Assembly: GCF_047496725.1 (NCBI RefSeq)
Contig: NC_132981.1
Span: 10,342,501 to 10,406,500 of the forward strand
DNA: 64,000 bases
Direction: 5' to 3'
Source: Anoplolepis gracilipes
Taxonomy: Eukaryota > Arthropoda > Insecta > Hymenoptera > Formicidae
Part shown: piece after piece, positions 1 through 33,312 of the stretch
How the letters are laid out: each line of letters opens with the position of its first letter
Numbering within the stretch: the first letter of the stretch is position 1
Position numbers and translations under genes: made by a program
The notes under the pieces: model-generated
Database searches by the model: none
Seen by the model: only the letters and a program-made list of their open reading frames with translations
What the model was told of the DNA's origin: nothing

Positions 1-120
1 ATATTCCTTTAAATATCTGTCAAAAATACTGTCAAAGGTATTAGGTATAGAAAGCATTAGGATATATATATGTGTCGTATGTTTGTATTCGTTTGTATGC
101 ATGATAAGTTTTGTTCACAG

Positions 121-197
121 TTCACATGATGGTGGAGGAAGAGCCGCTATTAGACGAGGAATATCATCACGGATCTGATACGACCGTCGACCTCTGA
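121..197 (+). CDS. 3'-terminal coding exon of an unidentified gene (partial)
   Basis: A splice acceptor (TTTTGTTCACAG) is followed by an open frame that ends at TGA 195-197 and encodes about 24 residues. The tail is very acidic and contains E-E-E-P-L-L, which fits the acidic dileucine sorting motif [DE]xxxL[LI], then a His/Ser/Thr-rich end finishing in V-D-L. The rest of the gene lies to the left of the window, so I cannot name it. A membrane protein sorted to endosomes or lysosomes would fit the dileucine motif, but that is inference from one short motif. An AATAAA at 299-304 gives a 3' UTR of about 100 bases. The alternative is that this is a chance open frame behind a good acceptor. Confidence 0.5.
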
Positions 198-298
198 TAT
201 AAGCATTAATATTAATATTGTTAATTAGCCCTACACCCTTAGCGCTCCACACACGACTTAAAACGCAATAACGTCAAATTGATTGTAATAGGCGGAAT

Positions 299-304
299 AA
301 TAAA
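299..304 (+). terminator. polyadenylation signal AATAAA after the left-edge terminal exon
   Basis: A canonical AATAAA lies about 100 bases after the TGA at 195-197. The spacing suits a short insect 3' UTR. Downstream GU-rich elements are not obvious. Confidence 0.4.
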
Positions 305-1789
305 GCGTCGCGCTTGATTATCGTTTGATAATATTGCAAACGATAATCGCGGAAATACACGTGGACGATACACGAGGAATGATTTATCTATCTCGTGTTA
401 CGAATGTACGAGGCATGGCTTGCATTTAAAAAAAGCTTGCGTGGAAAAAAAGAGAAAGAGATCTCTCGTATCCTTTTTATAACGCAAATATTTTGTACAT
501 TATTTCAATAATGCGGACGAATATATATATATATATGCAGAGATGGTAATGAAATTTTTTGATGAAAACAGTACAAAAATGTTAGCAATACAATTGAATC
601 GCCGTCGATGATAACGATAGGATTTCGACGTGTTTGTAACAATTGTACCGAGCTGCATTTACGAGTAAAATCACTTTTTTTTAAATTATGTTTGCGCTGT
701 TACATAAGTATTACTTAAAAAATATTACTTAAAGTTGTATAGGAGCGAAAAGATATATTTCGTGCTTTCAAATAGATGCAAACTTTGAAATAGCGAATCT
801 GAAGACTTGTATAGTGACGGAAATGTATGAATGAATTGTCGCGTTGATAGTTTGTCCAAAAAAAAGGACCTTTTGAATGTTTGAGATAAAATAATAATGA
901 TATATTTGGTCTCTTAAGGAAATTAAGTCTGATGAAATACGGAACATAAGACTAGATTAGATGGAAATAGTATCTTGACTAAATATTAAAACAATATTTG
1001 ATTTGTTCGTCGTTTTAATATGATCGCTCGTAACGCAGGATTAATCTTCTTTTATGCAACGATGTAGACAGATAGAATTGTTAGAGAACCAGACATATAT
1101 TTTATACAAAAATAATATACATAAAAAAAGTAACTCTAAAAGTTTACAGGAGATCGTTAAATATATGTATAAGTAAAAAAATTAACGAACACTACAGTAT
1201 TATGAATGTTAATTATAGTTCGTAAGTTCTTTTGTGAATCTTTCTCTATATATATATCTTAATTTTATTTGTATGTGAAAACTTTTGTTTTTAGTCACAA
1301 AACTTAAATCTGACGGACATTAGATCTTTACTTATTTCTCATGAATGTTTAAGAAAGATTATTATCCTTCATTGGAAAAACAATGAAATATTTATAATGA
1401 AATCTGTGGTGTTCGCGCACAGCGTAAGATAAGATTGCTATCATGCTGTAAATGCAGACACTTTAAGATATTAATTTTATCTTAACGCATCATAACTTAT
1501 TATCCATACGCTATTTAATAAAATTTATACGAACGTAATAACGAATTTTCTTTTAAAGATTTTCCTAAAAAAATATCCCAAGTTTGTGTAAAGAGAGATA
1601 GCTGAAGAGTATATTAATTTTTTTATTATATAGTTTCCAGTATAATCTATCTCGATAAATTTTAAATCTGGTGTATAGAGAAAAATATTTTATTCTTGCG
1701 ACATTTATATTTAATTTCTTTTTTTCATATCTTATGCGAATTATATATTCGAATATATTAAATTAAAACAGAATCGTCGAGATAAATAC
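305..1789. other. AT-rich intergenic sequence, no feature recognised
   Basis: This is low-complexity AT-rich sequence with no long open frame, no recognisable protein match and no RNA gene fold that I can see. Confidence 0.5.
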
Positions 1790-1829
1790 ATGTTTACTAA
1801 ATCGCGGTTTGTTATTATTCGTCCGCGTT

Positions 1830-2180
1830 ATTTGCATAAACTGCGGCTTTCGAAAAGAGGCCAAGAACCGCTCTCGTCTACAACCCTCCTTCAAAGAATT
1901 TTCCACGTGGAGCATTCTGGATACCAGTCGAAAGCAAACGTCAAAGACGGCAACCTTGTCCTTCGTCCTGCCTTCGGTCGGTCGCTTCTACGTATCGTCG
2001 GACTCGACCTAGTCGACGACGGCTGCAAGGTTCCGGCCCTGTTTCCATCCCCGCCCCCCTCGTCCGCCACGCACCCCCAGACATTTAGCTGAACCTGACG
2101 GGACGTATTGATCCGGCTGGTGACGACGCGCGAGTACGCCAACCGGGCCAAGGGACGTATTTCTGGATACGCAGGGCCGA
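1830..2180. promoter_or_regulatory. GC/CpG-rich island, function unknown
   Basis: About 350 bases are much richer in G+C and CpG than the flanks. Short open frames exist on both strands but none resembles a known protein. In insect genomes such islands often mark promoters or untranslated first exons. This could be a distal 5' exon or promoter of the downstream MADD gene, but I see no decisive splice site. Confidence 0.3.
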
Positions 2181-2989
2181 ATTAAGAAGCTTTAAACTTT
2201 TAAGCTGTTATAATTAAAGAAATTTAAATCAATATATATCGGAAACCAATAGAGATGATGCGTTTCCCAACTTAATGAGGTTGCCACAGCCCTCTGACAC
2301 GTGTAGCTTAAATTTTTTTTATCGATTGGATGGGATTTAACATAGATTTAAAGGATGATTTGAATACGTGGGAGAACGAAAAAAAATGACATGTCGATGA
2401 TTTAGAAATCTGTCAATCTGTTAAAATGTCAAGTAGAAAGGCGATATGAAATATTAACTAGCAATATATAAGAAACACGAGAAATATAATAATTTGTCGA
2501 CTTTATTTAATCTTACGATTGGATTGAGATGGAATGTTCCTATAATAAAAATAACAAGAATTACGAAAAGTGAGATTATATTTCTATTTTCTTGTAAAAA
2601 TAATAAATTTAAATTATTCTATAATTTTGCATTATAATTAATTCTGCAACGGGTGATTATTTAATTTTCTTAAGATAATTATATTTAAATTAAATTAAAA
2701 ACTAAAGATTTATTATACATACTAGAATCATATGACAAAGATTATTGTTAAAATTCTTGATGTCATCGTTAACAAATTAATCGTCACTTTATTTATATCT
2801 TTTATATGAAACAAAAATCAGTGTAATTAAAAATATATACAAGATTATTGACGTCCGTATTTTTCTATATTTTATACGAAGTAATATACCGTTTGCATAT
2901 TATACATTCTATATATCCTATACGAAAAAATCAATATGGTCTAATACGGTCTATATATATGTGGAAGAGAGTTCAAGGCAAATTCAGAG

Positions 2990-3391
2990 CTGAAAGCGTT
3001 GGCTTGTGGCCAACGCGCCCTGTTCATTAATCAGACACGCTTCGACGAGCTCAGGTGACAAAACGGAAGAAGATGCGCGACGATAATGCGGTTCGACGGA
3101 AAAAAAGAAAAAAAAACGTGCACGGAAATTCAGTTTCGGAGGAGCGGAATCGGGTAGTTTAGCGCCGTTACTGGAGGCCCAAGACGTCTGCGCCTGCCTG
3201 GCGAACCATCTCTGGCGAACGATCGGCGACGGCGCCGACGTCGGGACGGCTGCGGGATCTCCGGGGCGCGTCGGCCAGTGCGATATCGCCATTCGGCTGA
3301 TGCGGGCGGAACATCGTCGTCGGCCTGTCGTTCGCATGGCGATCGGACGAGGACGTGCGGTGGTTCTCCACGTTAACGTGCGCTGCAAAAT
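2990..3391 (+). promoter_or_regulatory. candidate non-coding first exon / promoter, probably of MADD
   Basis: This CpG-rich block of about 400 bases ends exactly at a strong splice donor (AAAAT|GTAAGT, donor at 3392). AT-rich sequence follows at once. It has no sustained coding frame on the plus strand. A GC-rich block ending in a consensus donor, upstream of a large neuronal gene on the same strand, is what an untranslated first exon looks like. The link to MADD, whose start codon is 3.4 kb downstream, is inference. Confidence 0.4.
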
Positions 3392-4487
3392 GTAAGTGGA
3401 AGCGACGAGAGAGAAAACGTTCTCCTTTTTCGTTCTTTTTTTTTTCGCGTCCGCGATTTGCGGACGGGAAATTATTTTTTAGAAACGGAGCTCGATCTAA
3501 CGCGGAGCAATCTTGAGTTACTTTTTCCTCCACGAATTTTTAATGCGTCTTTTTCTTTCTTTTTCGTATTTGAAATCGATTGAAATTTGTGTGAGTTTAA
3601 AGAGCTTTCCCGAGTATCGAAAAAATAAAAGTAGTTTTTTTGATAGAGCTCGTTTATTAGTTTTCTCGATTAGTTCTTCTAATTTATCGATGCGATATTG
3701 CGTGGTTTCCGCAAATCAACTTTCGCAAATAATTAATTGAATTTTATCTATTTCCGCGCAAGTGAGTTAATCTCTTCGAAACAATCGATGTGTTTTTTTT
3801 TTCTTTCTGGATCGCGAGGTAAGAAATTACACATTTTCCATTAAAATTGTGTAAAATCGCGGTATTAAAAGCTTTTCTTGCTCTATCAAAAATTAAAGCA
3901 GATTTTTCCAAATTAATTAATCGAATTTTCTCCATGATTTTAAAGTTATTAAGATCGATGCGTATTTCGAGTCGATATTACGATCGAATTCACTTCGGAG
4001 TAGCAGCTCGACAAGGTCAGTACTATCGTGTACGTCTTATCAAAACAGGTTGGCCACAGATGGTAAACCATGCATTTAATATCGCAGCTGAGTACAAAAC
4101 TTTCCGATCTCCGAGAGAAAATAATTCGTTGTTATTATTCGTGTCTTTGCACCTCTCGGCAACTCCATTCGTATTTCAGAAACATTGCGTAATTGTAACT
4201 AAAATGCGCTCGAGAAGTTTAACAATTTTACATAATGTTTGCATAATGAATTGTTCACTGTGATATTTGATTTAATAACAAACTTTTCTAAGAGATTTTC
4301 CACCTCGATCAATTGTATAGTCAATTTTATTGCCGTATTAAAACATTTCCTTCGCGTCAATATATCGATTTCGCTTATAGAATTTTCCAACTTGCATAAT
4401 CTTTTAGATTAATGTGCAAAAGCTTCTACTTTTAATTATGAAATTGGAAACCTTTTTAGTGCTATCGATTTCGAGTATCGCAAATAA

Positions 4488-4529
<42 letters not shown>

Positions 4530-4974
4530 GAAAGCTATATATGGATATCTCTTTAAAATTGAAAAATTTAATGTCTGATTTAATGACATGATTTAAACTT
4601 TAAAATTGACTTTTTTAATTTCTTCATCATTCAATGCATTATTCTAAAATTGAAGGATTTACTACGATGTAGTTCACTTTTAGGAAAAATTGATTTTTAA
4701 ACCGAACTTTCTCAACTCTCTTAAAATATTACTCTTAAACTTTTCTCAAATTTTTCTCATATAAAGCAAAATTAATTCACTGAATTCTCAAATTGATCGC
4801 CTCTCGTGCATCAAGGCGAATATCAGAGAAACGTCTGAAAAACGTTTAAATAACGAGAAAAACGGAAAAGGATCTAATCATCTCTAGCGAGTTTTTCAGT
4901 CAAGTGTAAAACGCTCGGAAAAGCGGAAAAGTTCTTTAACGTCGATTTTGCGTTGTAAAAGGCTTTAACGAACG
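3392..4974. other. AT-rich sequence (likely intron), with a (TA)n run at 4490-4526
   Basis: I recognise no gene here. The only structured element is a (TA)n microsatellite of about 37 bases. If 2990-3391 is a MADD first exon, this is intron. Confidence 0.4.
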
Positions 4975-5182
4975 TCAAGTCCGCGTACTGTTCCTGCCGT
5001 TAATCGCCTGTCGTGTCGACAGTACGATGTAATCACACGGAAATACGTGGCTTCGTGTGCACACATGACGTTCGCTTCCTCGCGTTATGCGGCGCGAAAT
5101 ATGAGCTCGATATCGCGAGAGAATTAAACGGGGCACCGGTCGCCGCGCGCATGCAATACCCGCACTCGCTCTCGACACGGTG
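4975..5182. promoter_or_regulatory. second CpG-rich island upstream of MADD
   Basis: About 200 bases are rich in CpG dinucleotides and border directly on the tandem duplication at 5183. No protein match is seen. It could be an alternative promoter or untranslated exon of MADD. I see no strong donor at its end. Confidence 0.25.
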
Positions 5183-6134
5183 ACACAGATATCCTTTTGG
5201 GTCTTCGGAATCATCGATCTCTCCGAGTTGTCGTTCCGACTGCTGTCCTACGGTCCCTTCATTCCTCTGCGTTCTTCCTCAAGCTCCGTTTTCCCCTTGT
5301 GTTTCGGAAAACTTTCCGTCATTAAGAAAGTTAATTTATAATAAACGTGTCCCGCAGTTCTGAAATAATTATCCTAATGTAATTATATAGTTTTTAATTA
5401 ATCTCGACCTTATTTTAGGGACATTTTATATATTGTGAAATTTAATTGTCTAAAGATATAGGATAAACTCGGGTAGGATGGCCATGGTTTTTTAAAATGT
5501 AAAGAACATACTTTTATTTTTATTATTTTTTAATAGTGTTTGGCAAATTATTTTCACTGAAGCTTAAATTATGAAATATTATCGAAATTAAAAGGAAAAT
5601 ATTTAATAGAAATTTTATATTATCAAAATAGTACAACTTAAGCGTTGGCCATCTTACCAACTTTTAAAGAACAGATGACCATAGTGACGGAAAGATGGCC
5701 ATAATATTTATAAAAAAATAGTGAAAACGAAAATAAAAATTATAGGTCAATATAACAATTTACATATCTTTATAATATATCTAACGTCGATTACGGTATA
5801 GCTTAACTGTAATTTATTCGACGTTGGAACAGTTTTTAGTGGACACATGAAAAACTTTGCAGGTAGTAAAAATATGTTATTAGATTCATAATATCGTTAT
5901 TTCGAACAATGTATGCACATAAACTACTGTAAATATCGATTATCTTTGATAATGACTAAAAAAGCTCACTAGCGATTATTGGAAAAATTACAGCCTATGG
6001 CCATCATATCCTAATTTACCCTAAGTAATAATCACCGGAAAGACATTTTCCTAAGAAATTATTGTCACTTTACTCAAAAGGTCCACTATTAAAGATAATG
6101 AGATAAAAAAGTGGGATATCTCTGGTATAAATTT
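5183..6134 (+). repeat. tandem duplication, copy 1 (interrupted)
   Basis: This copy matches 6135-6526 in direct orientation. Bases 5183-5458 match 6135-6410 with only a few substitutions, and 6023-6134 match about 6412-6526. The two matching halves of copy 1 are separated by a 565-base insertion at 5459-6023 that copy 2 lacks. The duplicated unit is about 390 bases and starts at ACACAGATATCC. Both copies lie in the non-coding region upstream of the MADD start codon. Confidence 0.9.
5459..6023. mobile_element. non-autonomous DNA transposon (MITE-like) flanked by TA
   Basis: This 565-base insertion is present in copy 1 of the tandem duplication and absent from copy 2. Its left end reads TAGGATAAACTCGGGTAGGA and its right end, reverse-complemented, reads TTAGGGTAAATTAGGATATG. 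Both continue into GATGGCCAT, so the imperfect terminal inverted repeats are about 28 bases long. The flanking bases fit a TA target duplication, as in the Tc1/mariner group. GATGGCCAT-like motifs recur internally. It has no open frame for a transposase. Confidence 0.75.
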
Positions 6135-6526
6135 ACACAGATATCCTTTTGGGTCTTCGGAATCATCGATCTCTCGGAGTTGTCATTCCGACTGCTGTCC
6201 TACGGTCCCTTCATTCCTCTGCGTTCTTCCTCAAGCTCCGTTTTCCCCTTGTGTTTCGGAAAACTTTCCGTCATTAAGAAAGTTAATTTATAATAAACGT
6301 GTCCCGCAGTTCTGAAATAATTATCCTAATGTAATTATATAGTTTTTAATTAATCTCGACCTTATTTTAAGGACATTTTATATATTGTGAAATTTAATTG
6401 TCTAAAGATAAAAGTAATAATCACCGGCAAGACATTTTCCTAAGAAATTATTGTCGAACTTTAGTCGAAAGATCCACCATTAAAGATAATGAGACAAAAA
6501 AGTAGGACACCTCTGGTATAAATTTA
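6135..6526 (+). repeat. tandem duplication, copy 2 (uninterrupted)
   Basis: This is the intact copy of the roughly 390-base unit found at 5183-6134. It preserves the empty site of the transposon in copy 1: TAAAGATA runs straight into AAAGTAATAATC. The second half of the unit has drifted more than the first. Confidence 0.9.
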
Positions 6527-6751
6527 ATTCTCCTCGGGGGTGACAAAAGTTTAATCGTTTGAAAATGTTTTACAAATAGGAGAAACGAGAGAGAGCGTTA
6601 ATTAACTGTGTAAATACCCGATTTATTTATTCGCAGGTGAAATAAATAAACGAGATAATGGTACAATCATGATTCAAGTTGAAAACGATCCTGAAGAGAG
6701 TTCAGCGGCTCGGCTGTTCTGTATATATTGTGTACAGCGGTGACACAGCTG

Positions 6752-6785
<34 letters not shown>

Positions 6786-6795
6786 AATCACAATC

Positions 6796-27507
<20,712 letters not shown>

Positions 27508-30300
27508 CGCCGGCAAAGACACTCGCTTCCCTTCATTAGCATCCACGACAAAAATAGTTGCGCCCCTTACGCCTGTTTACCCTGGGTATAAGTGCGCTAT
27601 CCTTCTCACAATTAATTTGGAAATTCGATCGAATGTGGGCAAAATAATGGTAACATTCTACTTTCTCAAAGAAATATATTTTCTTCTACTTTTTCTTCTT
27701 CAAAAAGGCGCCATATCAACGCTCTTCCTTTCCGGAAGTGAAATCACTTCGTGAAAAATTGTAATAATTAAAAAAACGTGAAAAAAATCATATCTATTCT
27801 CAGTTCAATTCGTTAATATTAGACTTACGGCGCAAATTTTTATTCGGAGTTAGTCTTGCGTAGTTAATGTGATAACTATTCTATTCTTGTATTCATTCGC
27901 GTACACGTGGACACGCGTGTATGCGTCACCTAAAGCAATTAAATACAATAACTATTCGTAATTGGCGGTACAATTTTATATAATATACGCCGCATATAGA
28001 GATCGTAATTATAATCGTTTTGCGATGGTAAAAAAAATATTTATTTTAGCTCGTATCTTGAAGCAAGAGTGGTTGATGTCGAGTGACAAACGCCAAATCG
28101 TGCGATTAACTCGCAAACTTTTTAATTACCGCGTACGAAATTACTCTTGTCATTTTTAGATATTTAAACTTTGTGACTGAAATATTAGATAATGTCAAGT
28201 GACTTTTATCCGTTTTCGCTATCTTTCCTTTCTTTACGTTTCTAATCGAATTTTTAGGTGATTTATATTCCTTTCGTCGACTGTACTGAATAAAATATCG
28301 CAATGTTAGGGAAAATCTGTTGTGCGTAAGATGTGTAGAAAAACATACTTATATCGTTCTATATCTCGAATAACTTGCACGGTAGTCATTCTTTTGTACG
28401 GTTTCGAATATGGAAAAAAAAAAGAATTTCCCTCGACAGCTCGTAGAGCTCGTTTTAGGGTACATGTAATGTTCCCAAAGTTCTAGGCATTATATGTAAT
28501 ATAATGTAATTCTGTAAAAAAAAAAAAAAAAAAAAAATGTTTTCGAAACCTAAGATGACACATTTCTGATACCGTGAAGATTTACATTCTGTGTTTTCTT
28601 ACGATTAGAATTGTTGTAATTAAGTATCGGAAACTGCGTTAGCAACGAAATCGCGATCGCGATAGTCAGAATCAACATTAAGAATGCGAAGATATGTTTC
28701 TCACGAAAATTAATACTGTCCTTCTTTCTTTGTCGCATTTTTCGATATTTGTTATGTTAAATATGTATACACGTAAAAAAAGAAACAATATAAAAAGAAA
28801 CGACAGACCAGCTTAGGAAAGATATATATACACTAGTCGCGAACTCAGCGTGAAATAACTGTAGCGTACGTTACATACAGATATCAGAAGAAATGATATA
28901 TTTTCTTGTAACGTATAAGAAGCGTATAGATATTTGTAAAAAGGTATAGGATTTGTAAATAATAATTGGCGATATAGTAAGCGGTACGACCAGCATCAAT
29001 TTTTATTTCTCGTCTTTTAATACGATTATACATATTAGAGCTCGTTCATCAGCTGAGTTGGAGAGAAGTGCATTTCTAAGAATAAAAGAGAGCGAGAGAA
29101 AGAGAGAGGATATGTTCTCTTCTAAATATCTGAAAAAAGAAAAACATATATACACGATCCTTGGTACCAAATTTGTCTAAATCCCGGTGTTTAGAAGTTT
29201 CGTCGTCGATGCCACGTTTAAACGATACGTCGATCGATCATAGTCATTCCGAGATATTTCACGGTTGTAAAAGAACTTTAGACCTCTAGAAGAGAAATTA
29301 ATACCTCGCATTGTATCCAGCATTCATCCATGTAGACGCCTTATACCCAAAATATACTTGTAGCCAAATCAATATTAACCGATATTTATATTTACCTTCA
29401 CCTAACTGCGATTAATTTGAATTTTTAACATAAATATAAATTTCTTACGTAGAAGAGAGACTACGTTTGAAGATTAGATTCGATTTTAACTGAACGATGT
29501 CGCATCGTGTCATTCAATAAATTCCAACAGGCTACACATATGTGGACGCATGTAATCCAATAATTAATGTCGACATTAATCATTCGTTAAACTCAATTAA
29601 TAAATGCACGTGGAACATGTGTAAAGCGATAGCAGGAAGCGTTTGCATTTGTTTAAATTATATTTGTATATCATTTGCGCAATAATTATCTTTGTGACGA
29701 ATCTAATTAATATTTCTAACGATAAGGAAAAATTAATTCATACATACTTAATTAGTTGAGGAATTAATCTTTAAACTCGCTAACAAGCATATTAATAAAT
29801 ATAAATAGAGCTAAAAAAAGTTAGCCAATAAACTGACAAATATATCAATTTATAAAAAATTGTCGATATAAATAAATTAATTAATTAGTAACTAAGTTGA
29901 ATAAAATTTTCATATACAAAGCATAACGTCAATATAATAGATATTTAATGGACAAATATATTTTTTAAAGTATAAAAATTAATTACTTATCTCTTGTGAC
30001 AACATAAAACAAACTGATGACAAATCCAGTTTGTTCACAATCAGATCAAACTCTCGTTTTATGTTTCTTGTAATAGTATCTATTCAGTAATACTATCTGA
30101 TCTTTTATATCATCGGAAAGATTGAGATTCAATCTAACAAACGGATATAATCGTATTTGATCGAGGCCACGATGCCAGTTGCAAGGATTATTGAATTTCA
30201 TACCTTACCTGTTTTATTTTTTCACTGATGTCTGGAACACACAAGCGCGATCTTATTACTCGAGGCTTGTGGTCTGTAGTCACCTCTCGAATCTCGTTGC
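27508..30300 (+). other. MADD 3' UTR, then intergenic sequence up to the first SDR gene
   Basis: The first AATAAA after the MADD stop is at 28289-28294, giving a 3' UTR of about 0.8 kb. A poly-A run lies near 28517-28537. Beyond this I see AT-rich sequence with no recognisable gene. The last few hundred bases should hold the promoter of the SDR gene at 30307. No TATA box is evident there. Confidence 0.5.
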
Positions 30301-30306
30301 ATGAGG

Positions 30307-32649
30307 ATGGAGCGATGGATTGGAAAGGTGGCTGTGGTTACCGGAGCCAGTGCTGGAATCGGTGCAGCAATCGCTCGAAGTCTCGTTAAACAAGGTAAAT
30401 AAAAGAATTTTATATTAATTTTACATTAGACAACATTGTAAACAATTATTTCAATAAAATTTATAACAAAAATAAAATAAAATAAAATAAAATTTATAAA
30501 ATAATAAATAAAGTTAATAATAATAAAATAATAATAATAATTTTTTTAATAATTAATAATTAATAAAATTTATTTATTAATTTCATTTTAATAAAATTTA
30601 TTTCAATCAAGAGACAAATTTCAATTTGCTTTACAATTTCATCTCAACTTGTCGGCGCGAGATAATTTGTCATTTGCTAATTGAAAAATAATCGCATTAT
30701 ACTCATATGAAAATAAAATCTAATATTATTCGTCCTATTTGAAAAATAATGCGTTAAAAAAATGTTAATTCGAAATTATATATATAAAAAAAAAGATGAA
30801 TTTTCTTTGATTTTTTAAAACACTTTTATGTTTTATCGCTTTATTGTCTACAGGTATGATAGTGGCGGGCTTCGCGAGAAGAGTGGAGAGAATTAAGGAA
30901 ATTGCTGACAACTTGGAGGACTCTTCGGGAAAGCTCTATGCCGTAGAATGCGATGTCACTAAGGAGGACAGCGTAATCGCGGCATTCGCGCGAGTAAAGG
31001 ATGAAATCGGACCGCTAAGCGTTATCATAAATAGCGCCGGTGTCACTAAGGAATCTTCGCTTATAGGTACCTGACAAAAAATTTTACATTCGAAAATAAT
31101 GTATCTTTAAAAAAAAAAAATTACGTTTACTTTTAACATAAAAGCTACTTTGTCCAACTAATAGATAAGAATATAATAATTATTTTTTAAAGATATTAAA
31201 AGAGTAATTAAAAAAATTTTTTCATCATATAATGTTAGATATATGTTCGCAATTGTCATTTTTTTTAACACGATAGAAAACATTAATATATTTTTTACAG
31301 GCGGCACTTTGGAAGAGTGGCAGTCTGTATTCGATGTGAATGTTTTGGGACTCTGTCTCTGCACGCGTGAGGCTATTCGTACGATTCGTGAAACGACTGC
31401 CGAGGATGCCGTGGTGATTCACGTGAACAGTTTAGCCGCCGAGAGGATACCCTTCATACCGGGATTTAGTGTGTATCCAGGATCGAAACGTGCTGTCACC
31501 GGTCTTGCTCAGACCTTACGACATGAGCTTGCAGGCACGCATATACGAGTCACGGTAGGACATTCGATATATTAATAATTCTATATTATTTACATATAAT
31601 ATAATTATACATTATTAACATATAATGTATTATTAACAGAGATGGGAAAGTTACTTTTAAAAAGTTACTTAAAAAAAGAAGTAACTCGTTACTTTTTTAA
31701 TGTTAAAACGAGATCAGAAATTAAATAAAAAATATACTTTTATAATATATTTTATTAAAAAAAACATTAATAATTAAAATATCAATAAATTTTTTTAAAT
31801 TTCTTCTTTTAAATTTGTAAAATCATAAATAATAAGGAAAAAATTTTTAAACACTCAAAGTATAAATAAAAAAATTTTGGTTTGCATTAAATTTATAAAT
31901 ATAGTCAAATACACGATATATTTTTTGTATTTTCATAATTTTCTTTCAAACCTTTAACATAATAATTTTAAATTTATAATATGAAGATCTGTTGATAATT
32001 GAATATATGAAAATAGAAAATATAATATGTCATAGGAAATAGGTTCCAGATATAAAAAGTAACGATAAAAGTAACTGTTAAATTTGTTACCGTTATATAT
32101 TAAAAAAATGTAATTACGTTACCGCTACAGTTACAGAAAAAAAAATAGTAACGTTATTACTTATAACTTAAATCTTAAATTACAAAAAAGTAACTGTAAC
32201 GACGTTACAAATAACGCGTTACTTCCCAAACCTGATTATTAATATATTATATATTAGATATATATAATAAATGTATGTTTAAGTATCTTAAAATACATCT
32301 TTATTTAAAGAAAATTAAATACAAATTTTTCTCTCTCTTTGGTTATACTTACAATTTTTTTTATTACAGACCATCAGTCCCGGTTTAGTCGCGACCGATT
32401 TCATGGCCTCTTACAGCATGTTCTCACCGGAAGCAATGGGGATGATGCCGACTTTGGACCCAGACGATGTCGCGGCAGCAGTGATCTACGTGCTATCCAA
32501 TCCTCCTCACGTTCTAGTATGTTTTCTGTATACGTTTCTAAAATGTACATGTGTCTTTGCGCTCATATTGTGCAAAAAAAAAAAAAAGAATGATCTTCTT
32601 CCTGCAGATACAAGATATCGTGCTGAGACCTCTGGGTGAATCGTGGTAA
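30307..32649 (+). CDS. short-chain dehydrogenase/reductase, DHRS11-like (insect 'farnesol dehydrogenase-like')
   Basis: This is an NAD(P)-dependent oxidoreductase of the classical SDR family. Exons: 30307-30394, 30854-31066, 31301-31554, 32370-32516 and 32608-32649, giving 247 residues. The cofactor motif T-G-A-S-A-G-I-G sits at residues 12-19, N-S-A-G at 89-92, the catalytic Ser at about 144 (V-N-S), and Y-P-G-S-K at 159-163, followed by I-S-P-G. The Ser-Tyr spacing of 15 is as in DHRS11. An in-frame ATG lies at 30301. I prefer 30307 because it has A at -3 and G at +4, and the family starts with a similar short M-x-R-W. Substrate cannot be read from sequence; insect relatives are often annotated as farnesol dehydrogenases (juvenile hormone pathway). 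The third intron carries an hAT-type MITE. AATAAA is at 32750-32755. Confidence 0.93.
31637..32234. mobile_element. hAT-type MITE in an SDR intron, with 8-bp target site duplication
   Basis: This 598-base element begins CAGAGATGGGAAAGTTAC. Its end, reverse-complemented, begins CAGGTTTGGGAAGTAACG. It is flanked on both sides by the identical octamer ATTATTAA (31629-31636 and 32235-32242). An 8-bp duplication plus CAG-initial termini followed by TGGG and internal GTAAC-type subterminal repeats is typical of the hAT superfamily. There is no transposase frame, so it is non-autonomous. Confidence 0.85.
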
Positions 32650-33312
32650 TCAATTTTCAAGCCAATTATATGGATTACAAAAATAATTTATATATAAAAT
32701 ATTATATAATTGTAATCTAATAATTTTCTTTCCTTTTTGCAAGAGTGTTAATAAAAGGAAGTGGATTTACATTTATTATGGCTTTACCTTTTCTATTTCA
32801 AATTGCATCAATTATCCTGTGAGTTAATTAAATATAATATAAGAGTCACAGAAGAAAAGAAAAATCTAAGAAAATTAAAGAGATTCGGAGAATTCTTAGA
32901 AAGATGATGTTGACTTACTTGAATTTCCTCATCGGCGCACGACGAACTACATCTAGTACTTAATATACAAAGATTTGCCGAAGGAATGAGTCGATCGATT
33001 GGGGTGAAAAGATCTCTCTCTCCCACGTTCCTATCTTCCTCTTTGAAAATTCTGATGCAACACTTTTAACGAAGATATCGACTTATCGTTTTCTGCGACC
33101 TAACTGCGCCTTCTTCGAAAATACTTCGCGCATTTTCGTCAGCATATTATTTTGTGTATCTCATTCTTTTTATGTTTAAATAGCTTTATATTAAAATTTG
33201 ACATTCTAAACAATTGAGTCTGTTAAGTCTTAGCATTATTTTATTTTATTTTTAATTTTGTAATTCTAGTACCGACGCAAAGTATATCTACAATTATTAT
33301 GTCAAGCAAACA

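Noticed and set aside
5187..5196. ATATCCTTTT after CACAG in both tandem copies resembles a U12-type AT-AC donor
   Set aside because: There is no matching branch point or acceptor, and the sequence lies in duplicated non-coding DNA. A chance match is more likely.
30301..30306. ATG two codons upstream of the chosen SDR start
   Set aside because: It has a poor context (T at -3). The second ATG has A at -3 and G at +4 and fits the family N-terminus better. The protein changes by only two residues.
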